In this document: positions 1 through 8,932 of the stretch, in pieces | Layout: each line of letters starts with the position of its first letter | Numbering within the stretch: the stretch's first letter is position 1 | Source of the DNA: Atlanticothrix silvestris CENA357 | GTDB taxonomy: Bacteria > Cyanobacteriota > Cyanobacteriia > Cyanobacteriales > Nostocaceae | Length of the DNA stretch: 64,000 nucleotides | Direction of reading: 5' to 3' | NCBI RefSeq assembly: GCF_016056295.1 | Contig: NZ_JAECZB010000023.1 | Span: 1-64,000, forward strand | Program-made: the position numbers and the translations under genes | The notes under the pieces: model-generated | Told to the model about the DNA's origin: nothing | The model's input: only the letters and a program-made list of their open reading frames with translations | Databases searched by the model: none

Positions 1-2
1 GT

Positions 3-401
3 CTTGCCGATGCCATTAAAGCATTTAAGTTGCGCAGTGGCATTGAGGCCATGTTCCGTGATTGCAAGACTGGTGGCTATAATCTTGAATCTACTTCTGC
101 TGATGGTCAACGATTGATGGCACTGATTTTATTAATTGCTATCGCCTATACTTGTGCTGTTTTAGCAGGTCGTAACTCTCGTCAAATGGGATTACAAAAA
201 TATATTGGTCGTCTGAAGGAATTAAACCGACTACATCGCCGACATAGCGCATTTTGGGTTGGTTTGTATGGCCAATTATGGGTGGGTGCAATGGAGTTTT
301 GGGCTGATTTAGCTCATGATTTAATGCGTTTAAAGCCCAGTAAACTACCCTATTTTCGCAAGGGTCTACGTGCTATGTCTCTTATCCAGTCTGCTTTGTA
401 G
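3..401 (+). CDS. IS4-family transposase, C-terminal part (cut by window edge)
   Basis: The reading frame is open from the first base of the window, so the gene begins upstream and only its last ~132 residues are here. The segment RSGIEAMFRDCK followed by GGYNLE matches the C-terminal catalytic signature of IS4-type DDE transposases, Y-x2-R-x3-E-x6-K, with Phe in place of Tyr (F-K-L-R-S-G-I-E). The Glu would be the third catalytic acid. The rest is the usual basic tail. I could not identify the terminal inverted repeat downstream, so the element's right boundary is unknown. Whether the transposase is intact depends on sequence outside the window. Confidence 0.8.
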   Translation, partial: LADAIKAFKLRSGIEAMFRDCKTGGYNLESTSADGQRLMALILLIAIAYTCAVLAGRNSRQMGLQKYIGRLKELNRLHRRHSAFWVGLYGQLWVGAMEFWADLAHDLMRLKPSKLPYFRKGLRAMSLIQSAL

Positions 402-809
402 CTTCTTTGTCACCCCTTCAGGTCTGCCAATTGTATTCCTGATGACTGCCAAACTTAACCTTAGCTTCTCCTCAAGGTGGAGGGAATACAGTTGAATATA
501 AAGATAAATTTATTTATAGACTAGTCCATATAAAAATGTCTTTGCTAATCGCCTCCAGTTGTACCCCTATCTGGAGGTTATTTTTTATGGTTAAATGATG
601 AATTATTGGAAATATTTGTTTTTGCACATAGCTTTGATTCATCAAAAACAAATTGATTTTAACGCATTATGTACACGTCTTTATACGTAAAAGCGGCTTT
701 TTGAAAAAATACCATTGAACGCAATTATTGATTAATAACTTAGTAGAACTGCGGGAAATATTTTTTCGGGCAATCTACAAGCCTAAATAATCATCTTTTC
801 TAATTAAGT
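402..809. other. Intergenic stretch after the transposase
   Basis: No convincing gene. It holds a hairpin terminator near 552-586 and otherwise AT-rich sequence. The right end of the IS4-type element must lie somewhere near its start, but I see no clear inverted repeat. Confidence 0.5.
552..586 (+). terminator. Rho-independent terminator-like hairpin
   Basis: Perfect 7-bp stem CCTCCAG (552-558) / CTGGAGG (571-577) with a 12-nt loop, followed by TTATTTTTT. It is oriented to end rightward transcription, about 150 nt past the transposase stop. Confidence 0.5.
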
Positions 810-1382
810 TTAAGATGGCTTTTTGCCATCTGAGACAATCTGCGAAAGAAGAGATGCTGTAAAATCTAGCAACTGACCAAACATACTGCCAATTATACCT
901 ATGTAAAGTATTGCCTGGATTATGCTATTGATATTTCCAGCTTTATAAGCATTCCAAACTAGATAACCAAGCCCTCTTTGAGCAATCAACATTTCTGTAG
1001 CAATAACTGTAAACCAAGCTACCCAAATACCAACTTTTAGCGCATGAAATAGATGAAATGTAGCTACTCGAAAATTATTATTCTGTCTGCGAAAGTGTTG
1101 CATACCTATTGCTGTATTAATGATTACTGACCAGAGAGTACCAATAAAAATTATGACAATAGTTGCAGTTTCGCTTTCTCTAAACACTATGAGCATAATA
1201 GGCAGCAGAGCTATAGGAGGGATACTATGTGGTATCTCAAATATCCGTTTTAATACCTGATAAACAGTGCCATTTATGCCTATTAAATATCCAATGAAAC
1301 TGCCTAAAACAGCGGCTGGTATGTAACCTACAAATAATTTCTGTAGGCTAGCTAAAACATCTAAAAATATACTAGGTTCCAT
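810..1382 (-). CDS. ABC transporter permease remnant, nitrate/sulfonate (NrtB/SsuC) type, probably decayed
   Basis: The 190 residues resemble the membrane subunit of nitrate/bicarbonate/sulfonate importers. Recognisable are the first core helices (FVGYIPAAVLGSFIGYLIG), the SIPPIALLPI segment and the C-terminal block EMLIAQRGLGYLVWNAYKAGNI that is typical of NrtB-like proteins. Family members are about 250-280 residues. Here the N-terminal helix is missing, and the cytoplasmic EAA loop that contacts the ATPase is shortened: after INTAIGMQ the sequence jumps quickly to LFHALKVGIW, so about 20 residues appear lost. No ATPase or binding-protein gene is adjacent. I infer a degraded orphan subunit; a divergent functional permease is less likely. 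Confidence 0.55.
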   Translation of the reverse strand: MEPSIFLDVLASLQKLFVGYIPAAVLGSFIGYLIGINGTVYQVLKRIFEIPHSIPPIALLPIMLIVFRESETATIVIIFIGTLWSVIINTAIGMQHFRRQNNNFRVATFHLFHALKVGIWVAWFTVIATEMLIAQRGLGYLVWNAYKAGNINSIIQAILYIGIIGSMFGQLLDFTASLLSQIVSDGKKPS

Positions 1383-1688
1383 GCCTCAGTTCTTATTTGG
1401 AACGTCGAAAAATACTGCGGCAATAACAAAAATTAGCAAATAGACAAACAAGAACACAGTCTGGAAATGTGCTTATATCAAATCTATCAGATGTTTAAAG
1501 CCTAATTGATTAATTAAATAAAATTTAAATAATTCACTTTTTGAAAGCTTCTAGTCTCAAAAGGTGAAAAACAAAATTAAAAATAGTTTAAATTACGATT
1601 GAATAATCTTGTTTCATAGTTCATTAGTAAACAGTAATCAGTGAACAATTTTTATATTGATAATCGATTACTGTTTACTACTAACTAA

Positions 1689-2267
1689 TTATTTTCCCAA
1701 GTTGCGCTTCATTTGTTCTAACTCATCTTGGGTTTCCCAACGGCGGAACTTTTCTTCCAAATCGTCAAATCCACTAGAAGAACTGCTCGTTGAATTCCAC
1801 CAGCCATTGGTTTCGATACGCTGTTGGGTTTGAGCTTGTTGAGCGCGTACTGTTTGCGCTTCAGCGGCTTTAGTTTGAACCTCTTGTCGCCGTACCTGAA
1901 TTTTCCGCAGTAATTCTTTAGATTGGTCTATGCGTTCTTTTAAGCCTTGCATGTGTCCCCAGCGTTGATTTCCTTCACGCAGTAGGGCTGCTTCTCTTGT
2001 TTGCGCCGCAGCGGCTAAATCTTGTCTACCAGCATCTTGTGCTTTTTGTACGCGAATGTGCCAACGCTGAATTTCTTGGGCGGTGGACAAAATTTCTTCT
2101 TGCGATCGCTTCTCTTGTAGTTGTAACTCTGCAATCAACTTTAAAGTATCTTCCTCTTGCTGCCGCAGCTGTTCTAACAGCGCCTCTAACTCCAAATGTG
2201 GATTGTTACGCAAGAATTCTTCTAAACGGTTTTCTAAAAACCGACTCAAATCATCAAATAAGCCCAC
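1689..2267 (-). CDS. TIGR04376 family coiled-coil protein
   Basis: Cyanobacteria-specific conserved protein of unknown function. The N-terminus GLFDDLSRFLENRLEEFLRN and the long heptad-rich region (residues ~25-150, rich in Q, E, K and L) match TIGR04376. The C-terminus is Ser-rich (SSSSS) and ends in an acidic/basic helix. The open frame extends to 2324, but a GTG at 2267 directly precedes GLFDDL and has GGAG 8 nt upstream, so I place the start there (192 residues). The pattern loosely resembles PspA/IM30-like coiled coils, though no homology to those is claimed. The gene stands alone. Confidence 0.8.
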   Translation of the reverse strand: MGLFDDLSRFLENRLEEFLRNNPHLELEALLEQLRQQEEDTLKLIAELQLQEKRSQEEILSTAQEIQRWHIRVQKAQDAGRQDLAAAAQTREAALLREGNQRWGHMQGLKERIDQSKELLRKIQVRRQEVQTKAAEAQTVRAQQAQTQQRIETNGWWNSTSSSSSGFDDLEEKFRRWETQDELEQMKRNLGK

Positions 2268-2459
2268 TGCTAGAACTCCAGAGGTCAGGTGCGTGACTAT
2301 TTTATTGTAGTGATTATTATCCACGCGGGAAAGTAAATTGTCACAGTATCCTGCTGTGGGTGGTGTAGATAGTGTGGCGATCGTCTATCTCTAGACTGAT
2401 GTGGTTGAATTATTCATATAGTTGTATGGCTATCAAGACAGAAAACTAGCCAATACTAT

Positions 2460-3299
2460 TTATAAAGGTGTCACCCAATAACTTATTTTCCTAAGCACCT
2501 TATTTTTAAAACCAAATTGAGATAAATATTCTTCTGACAAACCTATATAAGTCCAATGTAGTATGTCGTTTTCTACAGTCTGAAACCAGCCATTTTGATT
2601 TAAAGCATGTCTTTGCTGATCATTAGATATGCGTAAATCAATCGCTAATCCCCAAAGATGTTGAGAGGTTCCAGGGGGTGCAACTACACCAAGAATTGCT
2701 GTTTCTTTACCCTATTTGACTTTTTCTAAGGTTTGATTATTAGTATATTTTTGCCAAAACTTTAAATTAGTAGCGAAACTGCGAGTACAATCACCCGTAC
2801 CATAACCAGATTTAAGAGGAATATTTTGTAAACTTCTAGCTTTATTTAAAGCTACCGCTGCCGATTTTTGTAAATAACAGTCGTTAGTATCATCAACTTT
2901 CTGCATTGTTAGGGTAGTTTGAAATTCATTAGTTTCTTGTTCATTAGCAAAGATTACTGTTGATGGCAATTTTATCTCTGTTTGTGGATTGACAAATGCT
3001 GCACCATATACGTGCAGGAAAGTATATTCATAAGTACCTAGTTGGGGAATTGACTTTAATTTACTAGCGATCGCAGACAAAAAACGCTCATTGTCACTTA
3101 GTTTTGGATTGGGAACTATAAGTGATCTCGGCTGTTTTGAGTAATCAATGCAGGATAATGAATCAGGAAATAAGCATCCGTTCGCTGCTTGAGCATTTGT
3201 AGCAAGTTTGTGGTATTCTATGCCATTACTAGCAACTACTGTAAAAATCAGAAAGATCACAATAGTAATGAATTTTGTTGTTTTCAGAATTCGTTTCAT
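2460..3299 (-). pseudogene. VanY/M15-like D-Ala-D-Ala carboxypeptidase gene broken by one amber codon
   Basis: The frame starting at 3299 encodes a signal peptide (MKRILKTTKF, then a hydrophobic run) and a ~195-residue domain ending ..TLEKVK at a TAG (2712-2714). Past the TAG the same frame stays open to a TAA at 2460-2462 and encodes GTSQHLWGLAIDL and later ENDILHWTYIG. These are the zinc-site motifs SxHxxGxAxD and the terminal HW of M15 D-alanyl-D-alanine carboxypeptidases. A single C-to-T change (CAG to TAG) would explain the break. The N-terminal product alone lacks the zinc site. It is probably a recent nonsense pseudogene; sequencing error or suppression are alternatives. Confidence 0.75.
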
Positions 3300-3577
3300 T
3301 TGTTCACATCATAAATTTCCTGAACTCAATAATTCCAAGTCTTTTTCAGAAAGGAGTTCAGATTTTTATCTAGAAGCTGATTGCACGGGCTAACTTACTA
3401 AAAACCTTTAATTGTTTACGCAAACCTACTTATCTATTCAGTAGCCATTGGTTCTAGCACGTCTTTCCCAAGATTGTCATTCAGCAAATTCTACATAAAC
3501 TGCTACAGCTTAGTGAAGTAGTCTGTCAAGCTAGTTTTGAAGGCTACGTGGCAAAACAAAACATCTAAACTAAACAT

Positions 3578-3630
3578 AGGACAGGTTGCTGGATTTAAAG
3601 CTATTTTCAGCTTCCTACCTGTCCTTTTCC
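3578..3630 (+). terminator. Hairpin with T-rich tail, possible orphan terminator
   Basis: Stem AGGACAGGT (3578-3586) / ACCTGTCCT (3617-3625), 9 bp perfect, then TTTCC. No rightward gene lies just upstream, so it may be left over from a lost gene or belong to a small RNA. Confidence 0.3.
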
Positions 3631-3650
3631 TTATCCCGAACTCAGGTTAA

Positions 3651-3792
3651 CGTGAATTCGATGAACCTCTCACTCACTCCCTCCCTCTGTGAAACGGAAA
3701 GGGAGGAGCAACGAAAAATCGAGCTTTTTGCTCCCCTCTCCGTGCCGGAGAGAGGTTGGGGGAGAGGTTAAATAAGACTTGTCGAACTCACG
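3651..3792. mobile_element. MITE-like element 1, copy 1 (~142 bp)
   Basis: The ends are imperfect inverted repeats (CGTGAATTCGA / TCGAACTCACG). Inside are two nested GC-rich hairpins built from CCTCTCC-type runs. The element is flanked on both sides by the 9-bp direct repeat TCAGGTTAA (3642-3650 and 3793-3801), as expected for a target-site duplication. A near-identical copy with its own different duplication is at 58191-58333. There is no coding capacity, so it would have to be moved by a transposase encoded elsewhere. Confidence 0.75.
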
Positions 3793-3909
3793 TCAGGTTA
3801 ATTAGTTATTATTCCGGGCACCTATGCAAAAATCTTAAAACTTTCTTTTATCCTGCGCCCTGCGGTCTTAATGATAAGTCTTTTACCGGATATTATATTA
3901 CAGTATTTA

Positions 3910-3935
3910 TACCCTACTCATTAAGGAGTAGGGTA
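3910..3935. terminator. Hairpin terminator downstream of the cupin gene
   Basis: Perfect 10-bp stem TACCCTACTC / GAGTAGGGTA with a 6-nt loop, 17 nt past the stop of the leftward cupin gene. The T-rich flank is better on the plus strand (ATTTTATAC), so it may act in both directions. Confidence 0.5.
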
Positions 3936-3952
3936 ATTTTATACTTTAGCTT

Positions 3953-4363
3953 TTAACTATTACTTTCAGTTACAGGCTTAACTAAATTTAGATCATAAGG
4001 ACGTTCAGTATCATCCTCACCTAAATATTCACCATTTTGAATTTCCAGAATCACCAGGGGAATCTGTCCTGGATTGTCTACCTTATGCAGCGTTGCAGCG
4101 GGAACATAAGTTGATTCATTGCGATTTAGTAATATTTCCTCCTCTCCACAAGTTACCTTTGCTACACCGGAGACTACAACCCAATGTTCATTGCGATGAT
4201 AGTGAATTTGTGGTTTAATGCCGTGCCTAGGCTTGATTTCAATACGGCTAATTCTATAAGAATCTCCTTCCTCTATTACCTCCACGTTACCCCAGTAGCG
4301 TGTACCTGAATGCGAAGAAGATTCATTGATATTTGACTGATCATTATTTTCATTCTGAGTCAT
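3953..4363 (-). CDS. Cupin protein, mannose-6-phosphate isomerase type II-like
   Basis: Single-domain cupin of 136 residues. The order YWGNVEVIEEGDSYRISRIEIKP, then HYHRNEHWVVVSGVAKV, ESTYVPAATLHKVDNPG and IQNGEYLGEDD matches the C-terminal cupin (PMI) domain of bifunctional mannose-1-phosphate guanylyltransferase/PMI proteins. The metal-binding pattern HxHxxE(H) and the later His are present. Free-standing copies occur in cyanobacteria and are annotated as PMI-like; activity is not established. The open frame starts at a TTG (4369), but ATG 4363 has GGTGGAG 8 nt upstream and is preferred. A hairpin follows the gene. Confidence 0.85.
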   Translation of the reverse strand: MTQNENNDQSNINESSSHSGTRYWGNVEVIEEGDSYRISRIEIKPRHGIKPQIHYHRNEHWVVVSGVAKVTCGEEEILLNRNESTYVPAATLHKVDNPGQIPLVILEIQNGEYLGEDDTERPYDLNLVKPVTESNS

Positions 4364-4666
4364 AACCAAATCTCCACCAAATTTTTAAACTAGATGATTA
4401 TTACTAAGTAGTTGCACAAAATTAAATTCATTATTTTCTCCCCATGCCCCCTACCCTTCGGGAACGCTTTCAGCGAACGGGTGACGCTCGTCCCTCGCTA
4501 CCGCTTGCGCTCTAAGCGTAGCTATGCCGCAGGCTTTACGCAGTCGCCTGGGTCGGGCTAACCTTCCCCGTTCGCGGAGCGTCTCCCCGAGTGAGAAGTT
4601 GCCACAACGCGGGGAACCCGCGCAAGGCACTTCTCTCCGCAGCGCTGTCTCACCATGCCCAATGCC
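4364..4666. repeat. Intergenic block of GC-rich palindromic cyanobacterial repeats
   Basis: From about 4448 to 4655 the spacer is a patchwork of short palindromes and CGCTTGCGC/AAGCGTAGC-type words (for example CGTTCGCGGAGCG). Related blocks occur at 46620-46706 and 59446-59565. Their base composition is far more GC-rich than the surroundings and there is no open reading frame of substance. Confidence 0.6.
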
Positions 4667-6007
4667 CTAATCTCCTGTATACTGAATCCGATAAATCCGA
4701 TTATTAGCTTCCTCCGTCATTAAAAGACTACCATCCGGTAAAACGAGTAATCCTACAGGTCGTCCCCAAGTAGTTGGTACAGAGGGATTGAGCAAAAACC
4801 CTGTAAGAAAATCTTCATAATAGCCTTGCGATCGCCCTTGAGAATCGAAAGGAACAAACACAATTTTATAACCAGTACCGCGATCGCGGTTCCAAGAGCC
4901 ACGAAAAGCCGTAAAAGCACCGTTACGATATTTTTCGGGAAACTTCTGACCATCATAAAATTGCAAACCCAATGCTGCTGAGTGGGCTTGGAATAAAACA
5001 TCAGGGGTACGGGTACGAGCTACCAAGTCGGGGCGTTTACTTTTACCATTTGCTGTTTGACGGGGGTCAAGGTTGTTTGGTGTTAAATAAGCATAAGGCC
5101 AGCCGTAAAATTCCCCTTGTTGAATGCGTGTTAGATAGTCTGGAACCAAATCATCACCAATTCCATCTCGTTCGTTGACAGTGGCGTAAAGTTCTTTGGT
5201 TACAGGGTGAAAGTCTAGACCAACTGGGTTACGCAAGCCGTAAGCAAAAGTCTCTTGTTGAGAACCATCTAAATTCATCACTTGCACAGAAGCCCTTGGT
5301 AGGGGTTCTTCATCTACATTAGATCGGGAACCCACAGAAACATATAGCTGATTGCGATCGGGTGAAACTACTACATTGCGTGTCCAGTGCTGGTTATAAC
5401 CTCCGCCGGGAAGATCAGCAATTTTTTCACCAGTACCAGTTAGTTGCTGTTGACCTTTGGCATAAGGAAATCTTAAAACCGCATCAGTATTTCCCAAAAA
5501 GAAAGAATTATCCGCGAAAGCCATGCCAAAGGGAATGTTCAAACCGTTAGTCTGACTAGCAAATGTCTGGCGCACGTCAGCAACTCCATCACCATTGGTG
5601 TCACGCAATAAGCGAATACGGTTTTGTCGGGTTTCTGTAACTAGCACATCACCGCTAGGAGTTAAAGCTAACCAGCGTGGCGCATCCAGACCTTCTGCAA
5701 AAACATTAACTGTAAATCCTGGTGGTACACGCAGTACCGGATTTTTCGGAATTTGCACAACTTCAGGCCGCTTGGAAGCACTTTCTGTAGCAAAAGGTGC
5801 TGGCAAATTCTTCAAGTTGATGCGGATAGGCTTCGGTGAAAGTGGTTCAGTAGGAACGATATTTTTCGGTTGTGTAGGGTTCTGCGCTAGTTGAGCTGGT
5901 GCTGTAGTAGGATTACTTAAATTATCTAAGGAAGCGCGAGTCTGGTTACAGGCTGCTGCTGTGGTAGATAGCAAAACTAGCAGCAAACAACGCGCAGTAA
6001 CTTTCAT
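4667..6007 (-). CDS. PQQ-dependent sugar dehydrogenase / sorbosone dehydrogenase-like lipoprotein
   Basis: A soluble beta-propeller dehydrogenase of the glucose/sorbosone dehydrogenase family. Typical segments are LRVPPGFTVNVFAEGLDAPRWLA, GDVLVTETRQNRIRLLRDTNGDGVAD, YGLRNPVGLDFHP and RGSWNRDRGTGYKIV. The start used is the ATG at 6007; the frame runs on to a TTG at 6055. From there a short basic N-terminus, a Leu-rich core and the lipobox TAAAC predict an outer- or inner-membrane-anchored lipoprotein (446 residues). A proline-rich linker separates the anchor from the propeller. The family oxidises aldoses with PQQ, but many cyanobacterial members have no known substrate. No PQQ synthesis genes are nearby. 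Confidence 0.85.
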   Translation of the reverse strand: MKVTARCLLLVLLSTTAAACNQTRASLDNLSNPTTAPAQLAQNPTQPKNIVPTEPLSPKPIRINLKNLPAPFATESASKRPEVVQIPKNPVLRVPPGFTVNVFAEGLDAPRWLALTPSGDVLVTETRQNRIRLLRDTNGDGVADVRQTFASQTNGLNIPFGMAFADNSFFLGNTDAVLRFPYAKGQQQLTGTGEKIADLPGGGYNQHWTRNVVVSPDRNQLYVSVGSRSNVDEEPLPRASVQVMNLDGSQQETFAYGLRNPVGLDFHPVTKELYATVNERDGIGDDLVPDYLTRIQQGEFYGWPYAYLTPNNLDPRQTANGKSKRPDLVARTRTPDVLFQAHSAALGLQFYDGQKFPEKYRNGAFTAFRGSWNRDRGTGYKIVFVPFDSQGRSQGYYEDFLTGFLLNPSVPTTWGRPVGLLVLPDGSLLMTEEANNRIYRIQYTGD

Positions 6008-6100
6008 GGCAGGAGAAACTATACACAACCTTTTTACTTTAGACTTGAAATTCAACAGCTGTCGCCAGTCTAAAGTCCGATTTGTACTTATAAATCGCCT

Positions 6101-8401
6101 CTAGCTACAAACTAGAAATAAATTTTTCTCAATAAAATTCCGCATTTGAGGAGTGACATCACTAGCCCTATTTAGGCAATCTACTAGTAATTTATTCGCA
6201 TCCCAATACTGCTGTAGTTGTTCCAACTCATGTTGATTAAACTGCCAATTATGACCGATTTGGCGAGTATCGATCATCAAAGTTCGCAATTCTTTAATCC
6301 AAGCATTTCCATGATCTTGCCACCATATTTTTAGTACTTCTCCACCTTGACTTGGAAAGGGTAGCTGGCTTTTAAGGTCTTGCAACGATTTTTGTAAATA
6401 TGGTTGCTCTGTAAGTAAATGCTTCAAATCAAGGGCAAAACTCAAAGCAGAAAATCGTTGTAAAAAAATATCAGCATTGATTCCCAAGCTTACGACAAGT
6501 ACATGAATAAGAGCTAGATCTAATGCTAAATCAACGGCAAGATTACCAGCCAGTCTGTTATCCAAAGACATAGCTAATTCTTGATTGCAAGCTAAAGGAT
6601 ATTCTGGAGGTAGAGCAATAGTAAAATAAAAAGCCCGCACACTAGCCGCATGATAAAATACATTGACTGTGGCATATTTTTGCTCTACCCATCTTAAAAA
6701 ATTAGATAATCGCACATTCGTGGCAGCTAAACTATCAATTTTTTCTTTCATTAATTGCAACAAAGTATCTGCGGGTTTCAACATCCCCACACTTAGCAAA
6801 TAAATATTTCGCCACCGATATTCATTGATGTGATTAACAATTTTTTTTAAACTTTGATCATTGCTAATAATTTCTCTAGCAGTTAAATATTCTTGAAATA
6901 TTGAATGAGAAAAAGCATAAATTCCTCGCGCTTTTTCGGTTAATAATCCATGCTGTACTTCAATTACTTTTAATACTGCTACACTTTCTAATTCTAATAT
7001 TTCTATATCAGTTGTTGCATTAGGAAGATGAAGTAGATAGTCAGCGATGAATTGTCGCATTACAGGTTCACGTTGAAAATTATTTTCTTGTGTAAACAAA
7101 ACTGCTGCAATCCGACTGAGCAATTTAATTTTATGTAGCAGTGAAAAGTCACCATAGACTTGATCTCGTTTAACACATCTCGCTTCATCCCAACGAACCA
7201 ATAGCAGATCCAAAGCTTGTTTATAAAGTTCACAGTGGTTGCTAGGGAAATCTTTTAGCGACTTGAAAAATAAACAGATGAGATTCAAAAAAATCGGTGT
7301 CCCAGCTAACTCTAGAATCGGCAGGTTTTCTGTCAATTCTAGATTTTTCATCAATTTATTTGCTAAATTTTTTGCCTGTACTGGAGAATTTTTGGCAACT
7401 ACCAAAAACCATTTTTCAGCAAATCTGGCAATTTCTGGCTTAGTAAAATCTGCAATTTCTACTTCAGTAAATCCCTGAACATGATAAGCTTGAGAAGCAA
7501 TACGAGAAGTAATAATTATCTGATTTTTATAAAATCTATCTGTAAATCTTTGAATTTCATGAATAATTTTTTTAGAATATTTTCCTGGAACTTCATCTAA
7601 TCCGTCTAATAAAATTAAAGCTCTACCATGAGCAAATATATTAATTAATTCTTGCTCAGAAATACCAAAATTTATCCAGTATTCATATAGATAATTTGAT
7701 AAATTAATCTGGTTTAGACATCGAATTTCTTCAGCAAAATTTTTCAGACTGATAAAAATTGGTAGATAATTAGGTTGAAAAATTTCTTGATTACAATTAA
7801 TAGCAATTGATTTTAGAAATGCAGTTTTACCAGAACCTGGCTTTCCCAGCACCATGAGATGGGAATATTTTTTAACTATTTCTAGCCCTACCGTTTTTTC
7901 TGGACTTAGCTTACTTAAATCACAAGAGTTCAATTTATTTGCGTCTAACCTTTGCAAATCGGAAATTTCTAGCCATCTTTTACTAGTAATCTCCTCAAGA
8001 ATATTGACATCAATGTAAATATCCTTAAGTGCGACGGGTCTAGCAATATCTAAAAGGTGCAAAGTACCGCATTGAGCTTGCATTTTTTCATAGTGAACAG
8101 ACCGCAGCTTTTGCACAAGGGCATCAATATCCAATGTGAAGCTCGTCGAGGTATCTGAAGACGTGAATTCATCAAAACCCGGTTTTTGGGCGATTTCTGA
8201 CGGGTCTACCTCAAGGACAAAGCAAATATCATTGAAGACATGGCGATCAATAGGTTTACCAGTGAAAAACTTCCAAATAGGCTGGCGAGTTTCTAGATTA
8301 ACTTCACTAGCTAGATATTCTTGTGTCCAACCTTTGCGTTTAAAAGCTTGTTTTGCCTTTCTAATACCTTCATCTGATGCTTGGAGCGATCGCTTTGCCA
8401 T
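6101..8401 (-). CDS. HTH-NACHT NTPase (NLR-like)
   Basis: 766 residues. Residues ~1-70 form an HTH-like module (KGWTQEYLASEV..RQPIWKFFTGKPI) of the kind fused to cyanobacterial NACHT proteins. A NACHT ATPase follows, with Walker A GKPGSGKT at ~186-193 and Walker B/NACHT box ALILLDGLDEVPG at ~260-272. The winged-helix/helical part includes FSHSIFQEYLTAREI. The last ~120 residues, with YWDANKLLVDCLN, resemble the NACHT C-terminal helical (NCH2-type) domain. No WD40 or TPR sensor is present. Bacterial NACHT proteins include anti-phage members; that role here is inference only. Three tandem 9-mers lie 44-74 bp upstream of the start and could be bound by the HTH. The gene is monocistronic. Confidence 0.85.
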   Translation of the reverse strand: MAKRSLQASDEGIRKAKQAFKRKGWTQEYLASEVNLETRQPIWKFFTGKPIDRHVFNDICFVLEVDPSEIAQKPGFDEFTSSDTSTSFTLDIDALVQKLRSVHYEKMQAQCGTLHLLDIARPVALKDIYIDVNILEEITSKRWLEISDLQRLDANKLNSCDLSKLSPEKTVGLEIVKKYSHLMVLGKPGSGKTAFLKSIAINCNQEIFQPNYLPIFISLKNFAEEIRCLNQINLSNYLYEYWINFGISEQELINIFAHGRALILLDGLDEVPGKYSKKIIHEIQRFTDRFYKNQIIITSRIASQAYHVQGFTEVEIADFTKPEIARFAEKWFLVVAKNSPVQAKNLANKLMKNLELTENLPILELAGTPIFLNLICLFFKSLKDFPSNHCELYKQALDLLLVRWDEARCVKRDQVYGDFSLLHKIKLLSRIAAVLFTQENNFQREPVMRQFIADYLLHLPNATTDIEILELESVAVLKVIEVQHGLLTEKARGIYAFSHSIFQEYLTAREIISNDQSLKKIVNHINEYRWRNIYLLSVGMLKPADTLLQLMKEKIDSLAATNVRLSNFLRWVEQKYATVNVFYHAASVRAFYFTIALPPEYPLACNQELAMSLDNRLAGNLAVDLALDLALIHVLVVSLGINADIFLQRFSALSFALDLKHLLTEQPYLQKSLQDLKSQLPFPSQGGEVLKIWWQDHGNAWIKELRTLMIDTRQIGHNWQFNQHELEQLQQYWDANKLLVDCLNRASDVTPQMRNFIEKNLFLVCS

Positions 8402-8932
8402 TGGCCTACTACCAAACTATATACTGATTTGTTTGTTTGTTTGAATACAACTCATACAACTCATACAAGTTATACGCTAACTTCAACAAAAAACCCAACA
8501 TGATCGCAAACACCGACTGTACATAATAGTATTCGAGTCAGCCAAATCTACATACCCAACTAGCTTAGGCCATTGCCAAGACAAGCTATTGCATCTTGAG
8601 CAATGCCCAAGCTTTTATTAAAGGCTAATTTATATTTCTTCATATACATTGAATTTTTCTCGACGACTTACTTGTAAGCTAATGAGCGTTTAAGTTGCAT
8701 AAGATCAGGGCTGTACTGCTTCGCAGAACCCGGAGGATAGCTCTTACTACAAATGAATCGTCCAGTAAAAATGAATGACAATTAGCTTATGATCTTCTAT
8801 TACTATAATTTTATTCACACTCTCTTCCAAAAAAACTAATAAAATTAAATAATTTATTCTATAATTTTTACTAAAAAATCACGACTTTTACTTCATGAAT
8901 TAAATAATTATTTATTATAAATTAAATTTTAT
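8402..8932. other. Intergenic region upstream of the HTH-NACHT gene
   Basis: Besides the tandem 9-mers at 8445-8475 and a (GTTT)n run at 8430-8442, the stretch is AT-rich, especially 8800-8932. No gene or RNA is recognised. Confidence 0.4.
8445..8475. repeat. Three tandem 9-mers in the NACHT leader, possible operator
   Basis: ATACAACTC (8445-8453), ATACAACTC (8454-8462), ATACAAGTT (8463-8471) and a partial ATAC. The array lies 44-74 bp upstream of the ATG of the HTH-NACHT gene. Iterated short sites at a promoter are a common arrangement for autoregulation by an HTH protein, but binding is not shown. Confidence 0.4.

Larger units (their letters stand above)
3300..3952. other. Intergenic region holding a MITE and two hairpins
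   Basis: No gene is supported. It contains a hairpin at 3578-3630, a MITE-like element at 3651-3792 and a terminator hairpin at 3910-3935. Short open frames here are translations of the repeat. Confidence 0.6.

Noticed and set aside
454-490. ACCTT-(11 nt)-AAGGT dyad resembling a MerR-type promoter
   Set aside because: No -10/-35 pair with proper 19-20 bp spacing and no gene follows on the plus strand.
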